In this document: piece by piece, positions 10,531 through 21,850 of the stretch
Layout: the number at the start of each line of letters is the position of its first letter
How positions within the stretch are numbered: position 1 is the stretch's first letter
Source: Branchiostoma belcheri
Taxonomy: Eukaryota > Chordata > Leptocardii > Amphioxiformes > Branchiostomatidae
NCBI RefSeq assembly: GCF_001625305.1
Contig: NW_017803691.1
Coordinates: 3,371-67,370, forward strand
DNA: 64,000 nucleotides
Direction of reading: 5' to 3'
Position numbers and translations under genes: made by a program
The notes under the pieces: generated by a model
Seen by the model: the letters and a program-made list of their open reading frames with translations, nothing else
Database searches by the model: none
Told to the model about the DNA's origin: nothing

Positions 10531-12654
10531 TTATACTGTTGGGTGCTTTTCTTGTGTTTTTACACCTTCATACATAGGGTTTGGCTGTAAGGCAGCTAGT
10601 AATTCATCAGTTGATATTAGTGGTAGGTTTCCAATATCAATGGATTGAGTGGCGCCTTTAGACTGACTATTACCACTGGCCACTACAGTAGCTGTGGTGT
10701 TCGTGTTGGATTCAGTGATGGCCTGAGACTGACCCTGTCCTGTCTGATCATCACCACTGGCCACTTCAGTAGCTGTGGTGTTTGTGTTGGATTCGGTGAT
10801 GGCCTGAGACTGACCCTGCCCTGTCTGATTATATAATTTAGTGTACATGGATTTAGTGGTTGAGTTTGAGGCAGTCGGTTCTGTATTATATAGTTGACTC
10901 TTAGTGTCCAAGGGTTCGGTGATAACCTGATATTCTGTCTGGCTACAATAATCATCAGCGGTGGTGTTTGTGTTGGATTTAGTGATGGCCTGAGACTGAC
11001 CCTGCCCTGTCTGATTGTGTAGATTCAAATATTCATGCTTGTGATCATGACCAGTAGTTGCTACAACAGCTGTGGTGTTTGCGTTGGATTTAGTGATGGC
11101 CTGAGACTGACCCTGCCTTGTCTGATTATGTACATGTAGATTCATATACTCATGCTTGTGGTCATCACCACTGGCCATTACATTAGCTTTGGTGTTTGTG
11201 TTGGATTTAGTGATAGCCTGAGACTGGGAATGCCTTGTCGTAACATGATGGTTCATATCTTCATACCTGTGATCGTTACCACTGGTCACTACAACAGCTG
11301 TGGTGTTTGTGTTGGATTTAGTAATGGTCTGACCCTGCCTTGTCTGATCATGTTGATCCACGTCTTCATACTGGTGATCAATACCACTAGTTACCACAAC
11401 AGCTGTAGTGTTGGTGTTTGTGTTGGATTTACTAATGGCCTGAGACTGGCCCTGTCCTGTCTGATCATGTTGGCCTACATCTTCATACTGGTGATCAAGA
11501 CCACTAGCTGCTGCGACAGCTCTGGTGTTTGTGTTGTGTAAAACAGGGTGGGAGTTCGAACTTGAATCGGAATTCCCCAAACTCCTTTTACACCAGAGTG
11601 TCAAAATGACACCAACAGCAAAAGAAATCATTGAACCAATAACAATTGGAGTGTAAACAGGACCTTGGGGCAAACTGGGATCATTTTGAAAGGAAGTACC
11701 AGTGACGGCAACAGTTGAGGTCATTGACCCTTTATATTTAGTGTCAACTGTCGACACTGCATTGCGTTTGAAGTGCCAGCGATAGTGTGAGGTGGTGGTA
11801 CCATTGTAAGAGTTGTTAGCACTTTCCAATTGGGGATCAGAAAGCGATGTGCCAAATGTGGAACTTACAGGATGTGATGTTGGGCTTACATTATTTTCTG
11901 TGCTCCCAAATGAAGAGTTTGGGGCATCAACAGTTGGTGTTCCTTTGGTTGGGCTTTTACAGATCAGATCTTTGGGACTGACATCTTTAAGTTTCTGTCC
12001 TGCGAGGTTGTCAGGTTGGGCACATGTTATCTGTTTCAGAACCGCAGGAGTTGCAATCAGTTTTTGCAAAAAGGGAATCATCTTACAGTCACACTGCCAA
12101 GGGTTGTCTTCAATACGTAAGTAAGGAATAGATACCATCATGTCATTGGAGTCATGGGGAAGGGCAGATAGCTGGTTTGACTGCAGCCACAAACCTTGTA
12201 GCTGGGTTAGAGTTGAAAAGGTACCAGTTTGGATTTTATTTAGTTTGTTTGAGTTCAGGTACAAATCTCGGAGGCAAGGTACATGTACATTTGAGAATGC
12301 GCCAACCTGAATGCTAGATATTTGGTTGAAGGAAAGATCCAATATGACGAGCCGGGTTAAATTTGAGAATGCACCAACTTGAATGCTGGATATTTGGTTA
12401 TAGGGTAGGAACAATTTGATGAGCTTGGGTAGATTTGAGAACGCACCAGCCTGAATACTAGTTATCTGGTTTTTATCTAAAAATAACGTTGAGACGTAGA
12501 ACGGGAGGTTCTTAGGGATGTTGGTGAGGTGAAAGGCTGCGCACCTGCATATCTCTGGATATGGTGTGCAGGTATGGACACAACCTTCCGGCAAGTTGGG
12601 CTCCTTCAGGATGAGGAGAAGGAAAATCAGCAGGTTTCGCAGCTTCCATCCCAT
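10531..12654 (-). CDS. leucine-rich repeat transmembrane receptor with tyrosine-motif repeat tail
   Basis: One uninterrupted 707-residue frame. I start at the ATG at 12654 because a signal peptide follows (residues 1-22, LLIFLLLIL core); a CTGATTGCAG acceptor just upstream suggests a 5'-UTR intron. Order: LRRNT cysteines (C25, C29, C36, C38), about five LRRs of 24 residues (for example GAFSNLTRLVILDLSFNQIS), LRRCT (NPWQCDC ... C ... C), a Ser/Thr/Asn-rich stalk, one membrane segment near 335-357 (VIGSMISFAVGVILTLW), then a tail of about 350 residues. The tail holds seven copies of a roughly 33-residue unit (core TGQGQSQAITKSNTNTTAVV) ending in tyrosine motifs YEDV, YEDV, YEDM, YMNL and YLNL; other tyrosines include YQVI, YTKL and YEGV. 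LRR ectodomains bind ligands; pYxN is a known GRB2-type SH2 motif, so a phosphorylation-dependent signalling role is inferred. The family is clear; no orthologue is assigned. Confidence 0.88.
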   Translation of the reverse strand: MGWKLRNLLIFLLLILKEPNLPEGCVHTCTPYPEICRCAAFHLTNIPKNLPFYVSTLFLDKNQITSIQAGAFSNLPKLIKLFLPYNQISSIQVGAFSNLTRLVILDLSFNQISSIQVGAFSNVHVPCLRDLYLNSNKLNKIQTGTFSTLTQLQGLWLQSNQLSALPHDSNDMMVSIPYLRIEDNPWQCDCKMIPFLQKLIATPAVLKQITCAQPDNLAGQKLKDVSPKDLICKSPTKGTPTVDAPNSSFGSTENNVSPTSHPVSSTFGTSLSDPQLESANNSYNGTTTSHYRWHFKRNAVSTVDTKYKGSMTSTVAVTGTSFQNDPSLPQGPVYTPIVIGSMISFAVGVILTLWCKRSLGNSDSSSNSHPVLHNTNTRAVAAASGLDHQYEDVGQHDQTGQGQSQAISKSNTNTNTTAVVVTSGIDHQYEDVDQHDQTRQGQTITKSNTNTTAVVVTSGNDHRYEDMNHHVTTRHSQSQAITKSNTNTKANVMASGDDHKHEYMNLHVHNQTRQGQSQAITKSNANTTAVVATTGHDHKHEYLNLHNQTGQGQSQAITKSNTNTTADDYCSQTEYQVITEPLDTKSQLYNTEPTASNSTTKSMYTKLYNQTGQGQSQAITESNTNTTATEVASGDDQTGQGQSQAITESNTNTTATVVASGNSQSKGATQSIDIGNLPLISTDELLAALQPNPMYEGVKTQEKHPTV

Positions 12655-12660
12655 GTTGTC

Positions 12661-14590
12661 CTGCAATCAGGTCACAAGAATTTAATCTAAAAAAAGGGAC
12701 AATCAGTGATGGCATACGTCACACCCTTCAACACCTTTCTATACAAGGTTATCAGCAACTCACCGACACATTGGCAGACATTCTAAATTAATATCGCAAC
12801 AAGACAGTCAGAGATAGGGGTTTTCATACTCTTCAATATATAACTGTGGGGCCATAAAATTACAATGAATCCATACATTCTATGCAAACTGTTTAAGTGT
12901 CCTAAATAAGGTGAATGCTGAATGATTTTATTAATACACTGCTAGTGGTTAGCATGAATAAAATTCCGTCAGTGCAGAAACGCAAACACACACATCATCA
13001 TCATCATCATCATCCGTCGATGAACGGGGTTAGCCTCTGTGCCTCTTGATATGACTTTGGTATGTGAGTTATCTAGTGTTATCTAGAATATGTGAGTTCT
13101 CTTTCAAACACATGCAGCAGAAATACTGTTTGGCAGCAAGTATGAACTCAGCGTAACTGAAGACTCCATTTTTCTGAGTGTAAGCCTCGCTATCTGCATA
13201 ATCAAGGACTTACAATCACGTCCTTGGAATAATTTATCAACATGGGGAAATGTTCTCAAGCGAGATGATACAGACTTAAACCCATAAGAAATCAACAGTT
13301 TTTCTTAGGTAATTCTAAAACAAACTTGTATAATTCAATCACAAACTATATATATATATATGCATGGTTAAAACTTCACGACATTTTTCATGAAGATGCC
13401 TAAATAAACTAGAAAGGCCAACATTTGCTTCGGAGCAAATGTAATATTTCACTCCATCTCCCTCCCCATACAAAAGTAGAAGATTCTGAATAAATCATAC
13501 TGCAATTATACAAGGACAAGCTTTTTGAATCTCGACAGATATTTACAAAAATGGCACTTGGCCATTATCTCCCTTTTTTTACAAAGATACAACGACAAGC
13601 ACTTTAAATCTCGACAGCTTTACTTTACACTTATCTCAATTTCAAAGTTATATATTGCAGGTATCTAAATACTACTAATGACGAAATTGCAACTACTACT
13701 AACGGTAGCAAAATTTGCACGGTCTGAGAAACATGGACATGTTCACGGAACTATATATTCACGGTGGTGACAGTTGCAGGAAAAAGAAAGTCCAGGAATT
13801 ATTTCCTAACTGTAAAGATAAGTTCACGGTACAGAGGTGACAGTGAAAACCGTGAACATTGACCTCCCGCTTGCGTTACGTTGCGGTACAGTGAAAAAAA
13901 ATCGGGTATTACAGTAATCAATTTACAGAGTATGTTTGCTTAGTTTCCAGATGTTTTGTATGATTGTCGTAAACTTAGTTTTAAATTAACGAAAACCGAT
14001 GCGCGCACAGATGCCATCCATGCAATCAAATCAACATGGCCTTATTAACAATCACATAAACTATGAAGCCATACATTGAATAAACTATACATATAATATG
14101 ATTATCATAACCTTTATTTTTAAAATCATGCCAGTGAGCTAATTGCATGTACAGAGTGAAAGAAAGTAAAGTAAAGTAAAGCAGTAGAATTTTTGTACTA
14201 AGCTATGATAGTACTCCATATGATTCGTCCCCATCGTCATCTATCAATGTGGTCTATCTCTTGCTACTAGTGACTGGTAATACCTCTGTAGATTCTTCAC
14301 ACTGGCAGAGTACCGTACTCCTTCTCTCTTGTCAGCTCCATACTTTTGTGACAACATCAAAGTGATTTTGGTTTGTATGTTGGAAAAATACAAAAGACTA
14401 ACATTCTAAGTTATTGACATTCTTGAGTAAGAACAATCAGTTTTTGAATGTTAAAAGCAAAACAACGAAAATCAAAAAAAAAGTTGAAATTGTTAAAATG
14501 CAGGATTGTTAAAATTGTTAAAACTGATAAAATTGTTCAAAAAGGTAAAATTGTTAAAAATGATAAAATTGTTTAAAATGTTAATATCCT
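12661..14590. other. non-coding upstream region of the LRR gene
   Basis: Contains a short (ATC)n run near 12998-13013, (TA)n near 13351, two similar segments at about 13510 and 13587 (GACAAGC ... AATCTCGACAG), TTCACGGT motifs between 13740 and 13860, and an AAAGT microsatellite near 14165. CCTTTATTTTTAAAATCATG at 14111 is an AATAAA signal on the minus strand, a possible 3' end of a minus-strand transcript from the 24.7 kb gene or of a retroelement. AAAATTGTT-type repeats fill 14485-14580. No exon recognised. Confidence 0.4.
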
Positions 14591-14591
14591 A

Positions 14592-14663
14592 TGCACTGGG
14601 GTTTGAACTCACAATTTCTGGGATTGCTGCCTGGCGCGTTACCAACCGAGCTAACTCGGTGCG
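14592..14663 (-). pseudogene. tRNA-derived sequence (SINE head or tRNA pseudogene)
   Basis: The minus strand shows an A-box-like TAGCTCGGTTGGTAACG and a B-box-like TGAGTTCAAACCC at tRNA spacing, starting near GCACCGAG and ending near CCCAGTGC. The acceptor and T stems are mispaired, so it is not a functional tRNA gene. It may be the 5' end of a SINE or a dead tRNA copy. Confidence 0.55.
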
Positions 14664-15140
14664 ATACACATCACTCGCTGCATTGTATGTCATATAAAGT
14701 AAACAGCATGGCGGTATCGATCGCCTCAAGCCACCAAGACTTTCAACTATTAACTACGGGGTTTCCTTCTTTATCAGGTTTGCTTTTGAACCACCTTGAT
14801 GTTACTTAACTATCAACCCGGCTAGCAGAAGCCGCCGGCTCCTTTGATATTACAGCCGCTCCCTGTCCAATCTTCGAAAACAGTTGGGCATGCAAGCCCT
14901 CGACGCTCGCCAGGAAACCGTCTCGCGATGTTCTCAGCAACAACAAACGAACGCCTGTGCACTCTACAATTTTGGTGATTCTTCGGAGATCGATAACAGA
15001 ACCTAGATAATACTAGTTGGTAAAGATTGCGGAAAATTGTTGATACCGTGACGCGCGAGTAACTTTTTTGTTTACACGCCGGGCGCAGGTCATTGACCTC
15101 CAACTTGCGTTGTTCCAACAGAGAAGAGCAAAATGTCTGG
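14664..15140. other. non-coding stretch, nothing recognised
   Basis: Sequence between the tRNA-derived segment and the 21-bp minisatellite. TTGACCTCCAACTTGCGTT near 15091 resembles a segment at 13858-13885. No gene or element boundary seen. Confidence 0.35.
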
Positions 15141-15280
15141 CTCCCGCAGAACGTACCGCACTCTCCCGCTGGACGTACCGCACTCTCCCGCAGAACGTAT
15201 CGCACTCTCCCGGAGGACGTCCCGCACTCTCCCGAGGGAAGTCCCGCACAGCGTCCTGCACTCTCCCGCAGAACGTCCCT
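15141..15280. repeat. 21-bp GC-rich minisatellite, about seven units
   Basis: The unit CGCAGAACGTACCGCACTCTC is repeated with small changes (GTACC, GTATC, GTCCC). Because 21 is a multiple of three, several frames on both strands remain open across it, producing apparent proteins of 65-160 residues that I do not believe. The unit contains ACGT/ACGTCC motifs. Confidence 0.85.
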
Positions 15281-15834
15281 CGAAAATTGATGCGTATTTC
15301 GTGGCATGTGCTGTACCTACCAAAACACTTGAGTTCATACTGTCAAAATGGAATGGCTTTGAACAGGTGTTAATTGAGTTAATCCAATTAAATCCAACAG
15401 CCAATCAGCAAGAAGAATAGATTGGTCTGCGTCAGGTTCATGCTTGCATGCCCATATATGGGCATGCCGCCGAATTTCTTTCTTATTACGTCACGCGCGT
15501 ACGCCCCCACAGTACTTTCCTATGGGGACCGCTAAAAAAGCAAATAAAACAATTGTAAAAGCTTGTATCAAAAAAATTTTAAAAACACCTAGGGGTATTT
15601 ACCCACTCTACCTCTATACGAAATTTCAGGTCATTTCGCCCAAAAATGAAGGAGTTGAATCAATTTAAAGAAGTGGCAGGAGGAGAAGGAGAAGAAGAAG
15701 AATCATCAGTAAAAACAGTATTTCACTCCATACTGAAGTATGGAGTGAAATAACAAGATTTAAAAGGCCTCATATATCTTATGTTTCGTATAAGCTCTTT
15801 ATAAACGAGCAGGTAATTGTCTGGTTCGGGCTGT
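15281..15834. other. non-coding, with one perfect 32-bp palindrome
   Basis: ATTTCACTCCATACT-GA-AGTATGGAGTGAAAT at 15720-15751 is a perfect 15-base inverted repeat with a two-base loop, preceded by a GGAGGAGAAGGAGAAG purine run. TTTCACTCCAT also occurs near 13448. A second small palindrome is TGCCCATATATGGGCA (about 15449-15464). No gene. Confidence 0.5.
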
Positions 15835-16056
15835 TTGAATATTCACATTTAGCAGGTTGAATATTCACATTTAGCAGGTTGAATATTCACATTAAGCAGG
15901 TTGAATATTTACATTTAGCAGGTTGAATATTCACATTTAGTAGGTTGAATATTCACATTTAGCAGGTTGAATATTCACATTTAGCAGGTTGAATATTTAC
16001 ATTTAGCAGGTTGACTAGTATTCATATTTAGCAGGTTGAATATTCACATTTAGCAG
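15835..16056. repeat. 22-bp minisatellite, ten units
   Basis: TTGAATATTCACATTTAGCAGG is repeated about ten times head to tail with single-base variants; one unit is expanded to 25 bases (TTGACTAGTATTCATATTTAGC...). There are no spacers, so this is not CRISPR-like. Confidence 0.95.
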
Positions 16057-16277
16057 ATCTCTGATCTGGTGCCTTTTGCTGACGTGTCATTTGTTTTGCC
16101 CTTTTGAAAACATGTTTTACTACATTTGTACCCAGACCCATCCTCATGCTTGAGGTTCTGAAGCCCCCAGTGTCAGTCTTTTCCACTACATCTAAATACA
16201 AGAAAAGTTTTGCCTGAGATTCAATGTCTCTTGTATAGTCTTTTGTCCACTATTTCAGCCTATCTTCTCCCATATAT

Positions 16278-16591
16278 CATGCCCGTAGCCAGGATTTTGA
16301 AGGGAGTGGGCGGGGGTCTTCAACTGCTTGCTCCCCCTGAAAATGTTGAAAAATAAACCCTCTGAAATGGCATTTCCTGCGTTTTTGAGAGGATTTAAAA
16401 AATCATAGATAACCTTTTATTCAATGACAAAATGATCAGTTTTTCTACGATTCCATCCCTGCTGGTGACATGATTCAGTCCATCTTTTAAAGAAAAATTT
16501 TGGACTTTTAGATAAAAAGTGGACCAACTTGAAAGTGAACCTTTGAGCCTTGTGGGGGTTCGTCCGACCCCCCCCCCGGGCTACGGGCATG
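16278..16591. mobile_element. 314-bp MITE with CATGCCCGTAGCC ends
   Basis: The ends CATGCCCGTAGCC and GGCTACGGGCATG are perfect 13-base inverted repeats. The subterminal parts are G-rich on the left (GGGAGTGGGCGGGGGTC) and C-rich on the right. No ORF. No clear target duplication. Confidence 0.85.
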
Positions 16592-17460
16592 TATTTGTAT
16601 AGAAAATACGAGGACTTACCTTACAAGCCAGTCAGAATATCTTCAGTTGGCACCATCTGGGCTATGAAATCATTACGATATCCTCAGTCTCCATGCTAAA
16701 ACTGTGACTATGATTGTAAGCTCTGGGTCCGACAACCAAGCTTGGAGAAGTCCTTCGTAATCTGGGTGTGTTGATTGTCTGAGGCAAGCTGTTTGCATAT
16801 TAACATTAATGATGTTTAAATAATAATGCCTGTTTGTCCCTCGAAATCACCTTGAACATTCCTTTGGTGCAGTACTGTTGTCAGCTGCTATGGGCCACTT
16901 TTACTTCATGTTCATAATGTTGCAGTGACTTTCTACAATCATAACAGTCTTGCTGACAGTCTTCAAATTGGTGGTGTAGATGCACAGTAGACATTGATAA
17001 TTCTACAAGCTTGGTAAATATCTAGAATAGCTTAATAGATTTGCTGCTAAACTAAAGGAACTGGCAAAGTATAACAGTGTAATGTATTAGTAACATTACA
17101 TTTAACATTATGTGCTTTGTATACAATGTTGAGCTTTAGTCCAGCACAAGAGTTACACAGTCACAGAGATCAAATTTTCAACGATCACTGTCGCCTTCAT
17201 CAGGATAATTAATGACCAATCACTTCCGAACGTAAACTCGTGAGAGTTACGGTTGCAGACACTTGACCTTATCCACACGAGACTTTACAGATACATGACG
17301 TCAGCAATTGATCAAACGTGCCAGGGAGCTTATATCGTCCACCGTCTCTTTTAAGCATGGGTACCAGACGGTTGCCAGGACCAGTATACAGTCTAGCTCA
17401 TCAGCTCCAGGACTTGATTTAATTTTAATATTAGACAGGGTCTAACCGGGGGCTGCCTGC
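16592..17460. other. non-coding; retroelement-like motif and MITE ends
   Basis: At about 17166-17205 the sequence (ATCACTGTCGCCTTCATCAGG) resembles motifs common at LINE or Penelope-type 3' ends, read on the minus strand. From 17360 to 17500 CCAGACGGTTGCCAGGACC and GGATACCAGGCTA are diverged TAGCCTGG-family ends flanking the following LINE fragment. No host exon recognised. Confidence 0.35.
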
Positions 17461-17559
17461 CTGTGGCCGGTCTGACATCCAGACTACGGATACCAGGCTA
17501 TCTCATGTTTATTTTGTGCAGACGACACATGTCAGTTCCCTGCCCTCCACGTACGGCGG

Positions 17560-18110
17560 ACAGGGCAGCGATCCGCAGCGGGCCTCCACTGGGTAGAACA
17601 GCGCCCCGTTCTCGTCTTAACCAGTCTCTGGAGAAGGGTCAAGTCCTAGGTGATTGGAGAGGGGTCTTTGCCCATCCAATTTTCAAGAAAGGCGATAGGG
17701 GTGAACCTGCGAACTATAGACCAGTGTCATTAACTAGTGTAAGCTGCAAGCTGTTATCTATAATATACTCTGCAACCATGAAGCACCTGGAAAGTCACAA
17801 TATACTACTCCCTACTCAACACGGATTCCGTGCCAGACACTCATGCGAATCTCAACTGGTATGCACCCTGCACGATTTAACTTCCTGGTACGACAAAGGT
17901 TTCCAAGTGGACCTTGCCATATTAGACTTCTCGAAAGCATTTGACAGTGTTCCTCATAACCGGCTAATCAGTAAACTACACTACTAAGGAATAGGGGGGG
18001 CACTCTTCACTGGATCAAAACATGGCTAATAGACAGACACCAACAGGTCATGGTGGAGGGGGAGTTATCCAAACCAGCCAAAGTCCCCAGTATTGGGCCC
18101 GTTATTATTT
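17560..18110 (+). mobile_element. CR1-like LINE reverse transcriptase fragment
   Basis: Plus-strand translation gives FKKGDRGEPANYRPVSLTS, THGFRARHSC-type sequence and AILDFSKAFDSVPHNRLISK, which are reverse transcriptase blocks. A stop follows at about 17986 and the frame continues out of phase (LHWIKTWLIDRHQQ). The catalytic FADD block is missing: at about 18110 the sequence switches to a different LINE. Dead fragment. Confidence 0.8.
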
Positions 18111-20670
18111 TTACTTTATATTAATGACATAGTTGTCTGTCAAAAGTGTTCACACTCCTTTTAAACAATAGATTACAGAACTTTGTTGAACATAACGGCC
18201 TGTTAGCTGACACGCAATTTGGTTTCAGGAAAAAATGCCGAACGTCTATATGTCGTATATGTTTGCTTTGTCGACATGAAGAAGGCATTTGACAGTGTGT
18301 GGCGGGATGGTCTATTTTATAAATCATCAAATTGTGGTGTATGTGGTCAGTTTTTCAATGTATTACAATCCATGTACCGCGATGTTAATTATGTAGTCAG
18401 ACTTCAAAATGGCTTATCAAGTCCATTTGCCTCGACATGTGGAGTAAGACAAGGTTGCAATCTCAGCCCATTGTTATTAAATCTTTTTATTAATGACCTG
18501 CCACAATGTTTTGATTGTAACGAATGCGACGCTGCTTCTTTAAGTTACAAATCGCTTAACTGCCTGTCTTGGGCAGATGACCTTGCTCTAATTTCCTTGT
18601 CGGAAAAGGGGCTTCAGAACTGTATTAATAATTTAGAAGTGTATTGTAACAACTGAAAATTGAGTGTGAATGTATCCAAAACGAAAGTGCTAGTTTTTGC
18701 AAAAGGCCCCACAAATTATGTAACAAATTTTGTATATACGGTAAAGAAATAGAAGTAACTGACAGCTATAATTATCTTGGTGTACCACTGACGTCTTCGG
18801 GCAAATTTAAAACAGCTAGAACATTTTTAAAGACGAAAGTTATGAGAGCACTTTTCAAGCTCAAATCATTTCTATTCTCTGAATAAAATATCCCAATTCA
18901 TTTAGGCAAAAGCTTATTCAATAAACTTCTAAAACAGCTTAACTCATTGTATCCAAACGAATTCCAGAATCTTCGCCCAAAAATGTCTTATCTATACTGA
19001 ATCAACTTGACTTGAATGACTGTCTACCTGCAACAATAAGAAAGAGTGTGAGTTCTGACTCCACTCACTCTTACGTGATTCATTTTAAGAAAAAGTCAGA
19101 CAAAGATAAATTACTAAGGCTTACGTCTGGCCTTAGGTGTCCTCCCTGGCTAATTTGGCATTTTAGCTTTCCATCGTTTTCTCACAAAGAAATTTAGAAA
19201 GAACTTTAGTCGTACTGAATATTGATACCTGGGTACAAAAGGGTTATGAAGATGATTTTATGGACCATATGGATGACGTCATCACATTTTATTGCCCCAA
19301 ATGTAATTATCTTTAAAGTTATAATATAGCACTTTGGTACAAGTAACTGAAATAAAAGTATGCACGAATTGATATCTACTAATTAGCTGTAGTTATTAGA
19401 GAATAACCTAATTGCCTAATTAAAATCTAGTTATTCTCTAATAACTACGGGTAATTAGTAGATATCAATTTGTGCAAACGTACGTTTGTAGCTTTGACTT
19501 TTATTTCAGTTACTTGTACCAAAGTGCTATATTATAACTTTAAAGATAATTACATTTGGGGCAATAAAATGTGATGACATCATCCATATGGTCCAAAAAT
19601 CATATTCATAACCCTTTTGTACCCAGGTATCAATATTCAGTACAACTATAGTTCTTTCTAAATTTCTTTGTGAGAAAACGATGGAAAGCTAAAATGCCAA
19701 ATTAGCCAGGGAGGACACCTTAAATTAGAAAAAGACATCCTTGCAATTGAAAATGTGCATCTTCCTCTACAAATCACAGAATTTGATATTATTGATTTGA
19801 TGAATTTCCTGAAATTTCTACTAGGTGTAAATTCCAAATCATCAAATGACGGAATTCGCGGCGAATTGGGAACATTTCCTGTCATGATTGATGCCGAAAT
19901 AAAACTTATAAAATACTGGCACCGTTTAGAAAATTTACCCGAAGACGCTCTACTCCACGAGGCATACAATATTCTACATTCCGCTGATTCTGACTGGGTA
20001 AATCATATACACGACATCCTTAATTATAACGGTTTTGGATATGTATGGACAAACCCCAGGCTGTATCACGTTGACATGTTTACAGATCAATTACGACGTC
20101 GTTTACAGGATATTTACATCCAAGAATACCATACTTCAGTTCAAAACAATTCAAAACTTTCTGTCTATTCGATGTTAAAGACGAGGTACGGACAAGAAAA
20201 TTACCTTTCTGAAATACACAATTTTGAAGTTCGTAGATCGATTACAAAGATGAGAATTTCTAGCCATAAATTGAATATAGAATTAGGAAGATATAAAAAA
20301 ATCCCTCGCAACCAGAGGTTTTGTCCATTCTGTCCCAATGATATTGAAGACGAACAACATTTTATTTTGAATTGTACACTATATAACGATAAACGCACAA
20401 AGCTGTTCAACCTTCTCTCCGTCTGCTCAACAGAATTTGTTACATTTCATGCTATAGATAAATTTAAGTTCATCCTAGAAGGCAATAACCCTTACTGTGT
20501 ACAAATAGGTAAATATATCAAAGAATGTTTAGACCTTAGAACAAGTAGTATTAGTTGACCCGCATATTGTTCTGTACGTAGGATATTTTCGTTGTACCCA
20601 TGTATAATTGTCCGTATATCTACATGTCTTTGACCTTACAAAAGTCCCTGTACTTTTTGTTGTGTCAATA
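18111..20670 (+). mobile_element. degraded LINE, reverse transcriptase to 3' UTR
   Basis: 18219-18656 encodes VDMKKAFDSVWRDGLF, a GVRQGCNLSPLLLNLFINDL block and the catalytic-type SWADDLAL. After several frame breaks, 19755-20558 gives a long C-terminal frame (RGELGTFPVMID, LIKYWHRLENLPEDAL) ending in a zinc-knuckle-like CPFCPNDIEDEQHFILNC. The 3' UTR ends GTCAATAAAGTTCTTCTTC, a short TTC tail. A 585-base fold-back splits the ORF at 19136-19720. The endonuclease is missing, so it is 5' truncated. Confidence 0.8.
19136..19720. mobile_element. 585-bp fold-back, Harbinger-type, inside a LINE
   Basis: The termini GGTGTCCTCCCTGGCTAATT and complement extend into arms of about 280 bases that pair nearly throughout, leaving a loop of about 22 bases near 19427 (CTAATTGCCTAATTAAAAT). 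It is flanked by TTA at 19133-19135 and 19721-19723. A 3-bp TWA duplication with GG...CC ends is the PIF/Harbinger signature. Inserted in the LINE C-terminal ORF. Confidence 0.85.
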
Positions 20671-21744
20671 AAGTTCTTCTTCTTCTTCTATAATCAAATC
20701 AACATGGTCTTAGTGAATAGACAAAAATGAAGACTGCTATTCAGACTCTGTTTATTTGTAGTTTATACATGTACAATCCAATGTCAAGACATCATTATCA
20801 ATTGATAATAAAATCAACACATACACGTAGGTGGAAATATAAAATTTCCTCTTCACATTCTAAAAATTCCTTCTGTACATTCTAAAAATCTTACGTATGC
20901 ATTCTAAAAATTACCCCCATACATTCTAAAAATCACCGCCATACACTCTAAAATGAACTCCATACATTCTAACAATCACCTCTATGCACCTCTGTTAACT
21001 TTAAGTTCACGTTTGAGAAATTTTGTAATGATTTTAAGGAAAACTGTGCAACATTTAAGGAAACTGTGCAATGTTATGTGTCTGTGAATTGTATCACAAT
21101 GTTATGTGTTTAATGTTTCCCTACATGTACGGTCATAATTTATGGCCGACGTGACCTGGGCTCAATGTCCCTTTCTTATTTGCGAATTAAGAATGATTTT
21201 ATATAAAATTCACCTCTGTACATTCCAAAATCTCTTCTAGATATTCTAAAAACTTCCACTGCGAACGTTACTAGAAATGCGTTCGATGTGTGTATGCCTA
21301 CAAGAAAAAATCACACCAATTATAAACAATCAAGACACCATGTAAGATGGTGACAACTGTAGGATTTTAGGACACTCTTACTTTCAAACTCTTGCTTTCA
21401 CTCCCATATTAACACTTTACAGTGGGCATTTAACATTTGACATGAAACACATGGAAGGATTTTGTGGTCCGTTGTCTGCTGAAAAAGCTGTCTGCTAAAA
21501 GTCAAAATAGGAGTGTCATTTCGACACGTTATCTATAGTAAACTTGCTCAAGGGAAGATCCCGCCAATACGGGGACGCCTAAGCTTCATATCCCGTGACT
21601 TTCTGTTGTTTATTGTGAAAAACTTATCCGATAAGACCCCAAGTATGTATGATATGTAAGGTGTGTTGAGGTGTTACGCTTAGCTATTGTAGTGCGCAAA
21701 GGAGTGCCGCTTCTATATGTTATTTGTTTGATCATGTGGAACAG
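20671..21744. other. non-coding with a short tandem repeat
   Basis: At 20855-21000 ACATTCTAAAAATCACC-type units recur about seven times at 24-27-base spacing, with two more near 21215-21260. AATCAAATCAACATGG at 20692 also occurs at 14026. No exon recognised. Confidence 0.5.
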
Positions 21745-21850
21745 GCCACACCGTCTTGATTTTATGGATGACATCCTCTGAAGACCCCCAAACTAGTGCG
21801 CGCCGGCGAAAAAAAATCCGGCCAAAAATAAAAATGCTGCTAAACCACAG
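21745..21850. repeat. dispersed repeat, copy 2 (first at 8790-8905)
   Basis: TTATGGATGACATCCTCTG then a GACCCCCAAACT and GCGCGCCGGCGAA stretch, the same order as at 8790. Confidence 0.55.

Noticed and set aside
11152-11541. Plus-strand frame of 129 codons opposite the LRR receptor tail
   Set aside because: It is the antisense shadow of the repeated tail; the minus-strand frame has signal peptide, LRRs and a membrane segment.
14592-14663. A functional tRNA gene on the minus strand
   Set aside because: A- and B-box-like motifs are present, but acceptor and T stems do not pair properly.
15835-16056. Regular 22-bp repeats suggesting a CRISPR array
   Set aside because: Units are directly adjacent with no spacers, and the sequence is from an animal genome.
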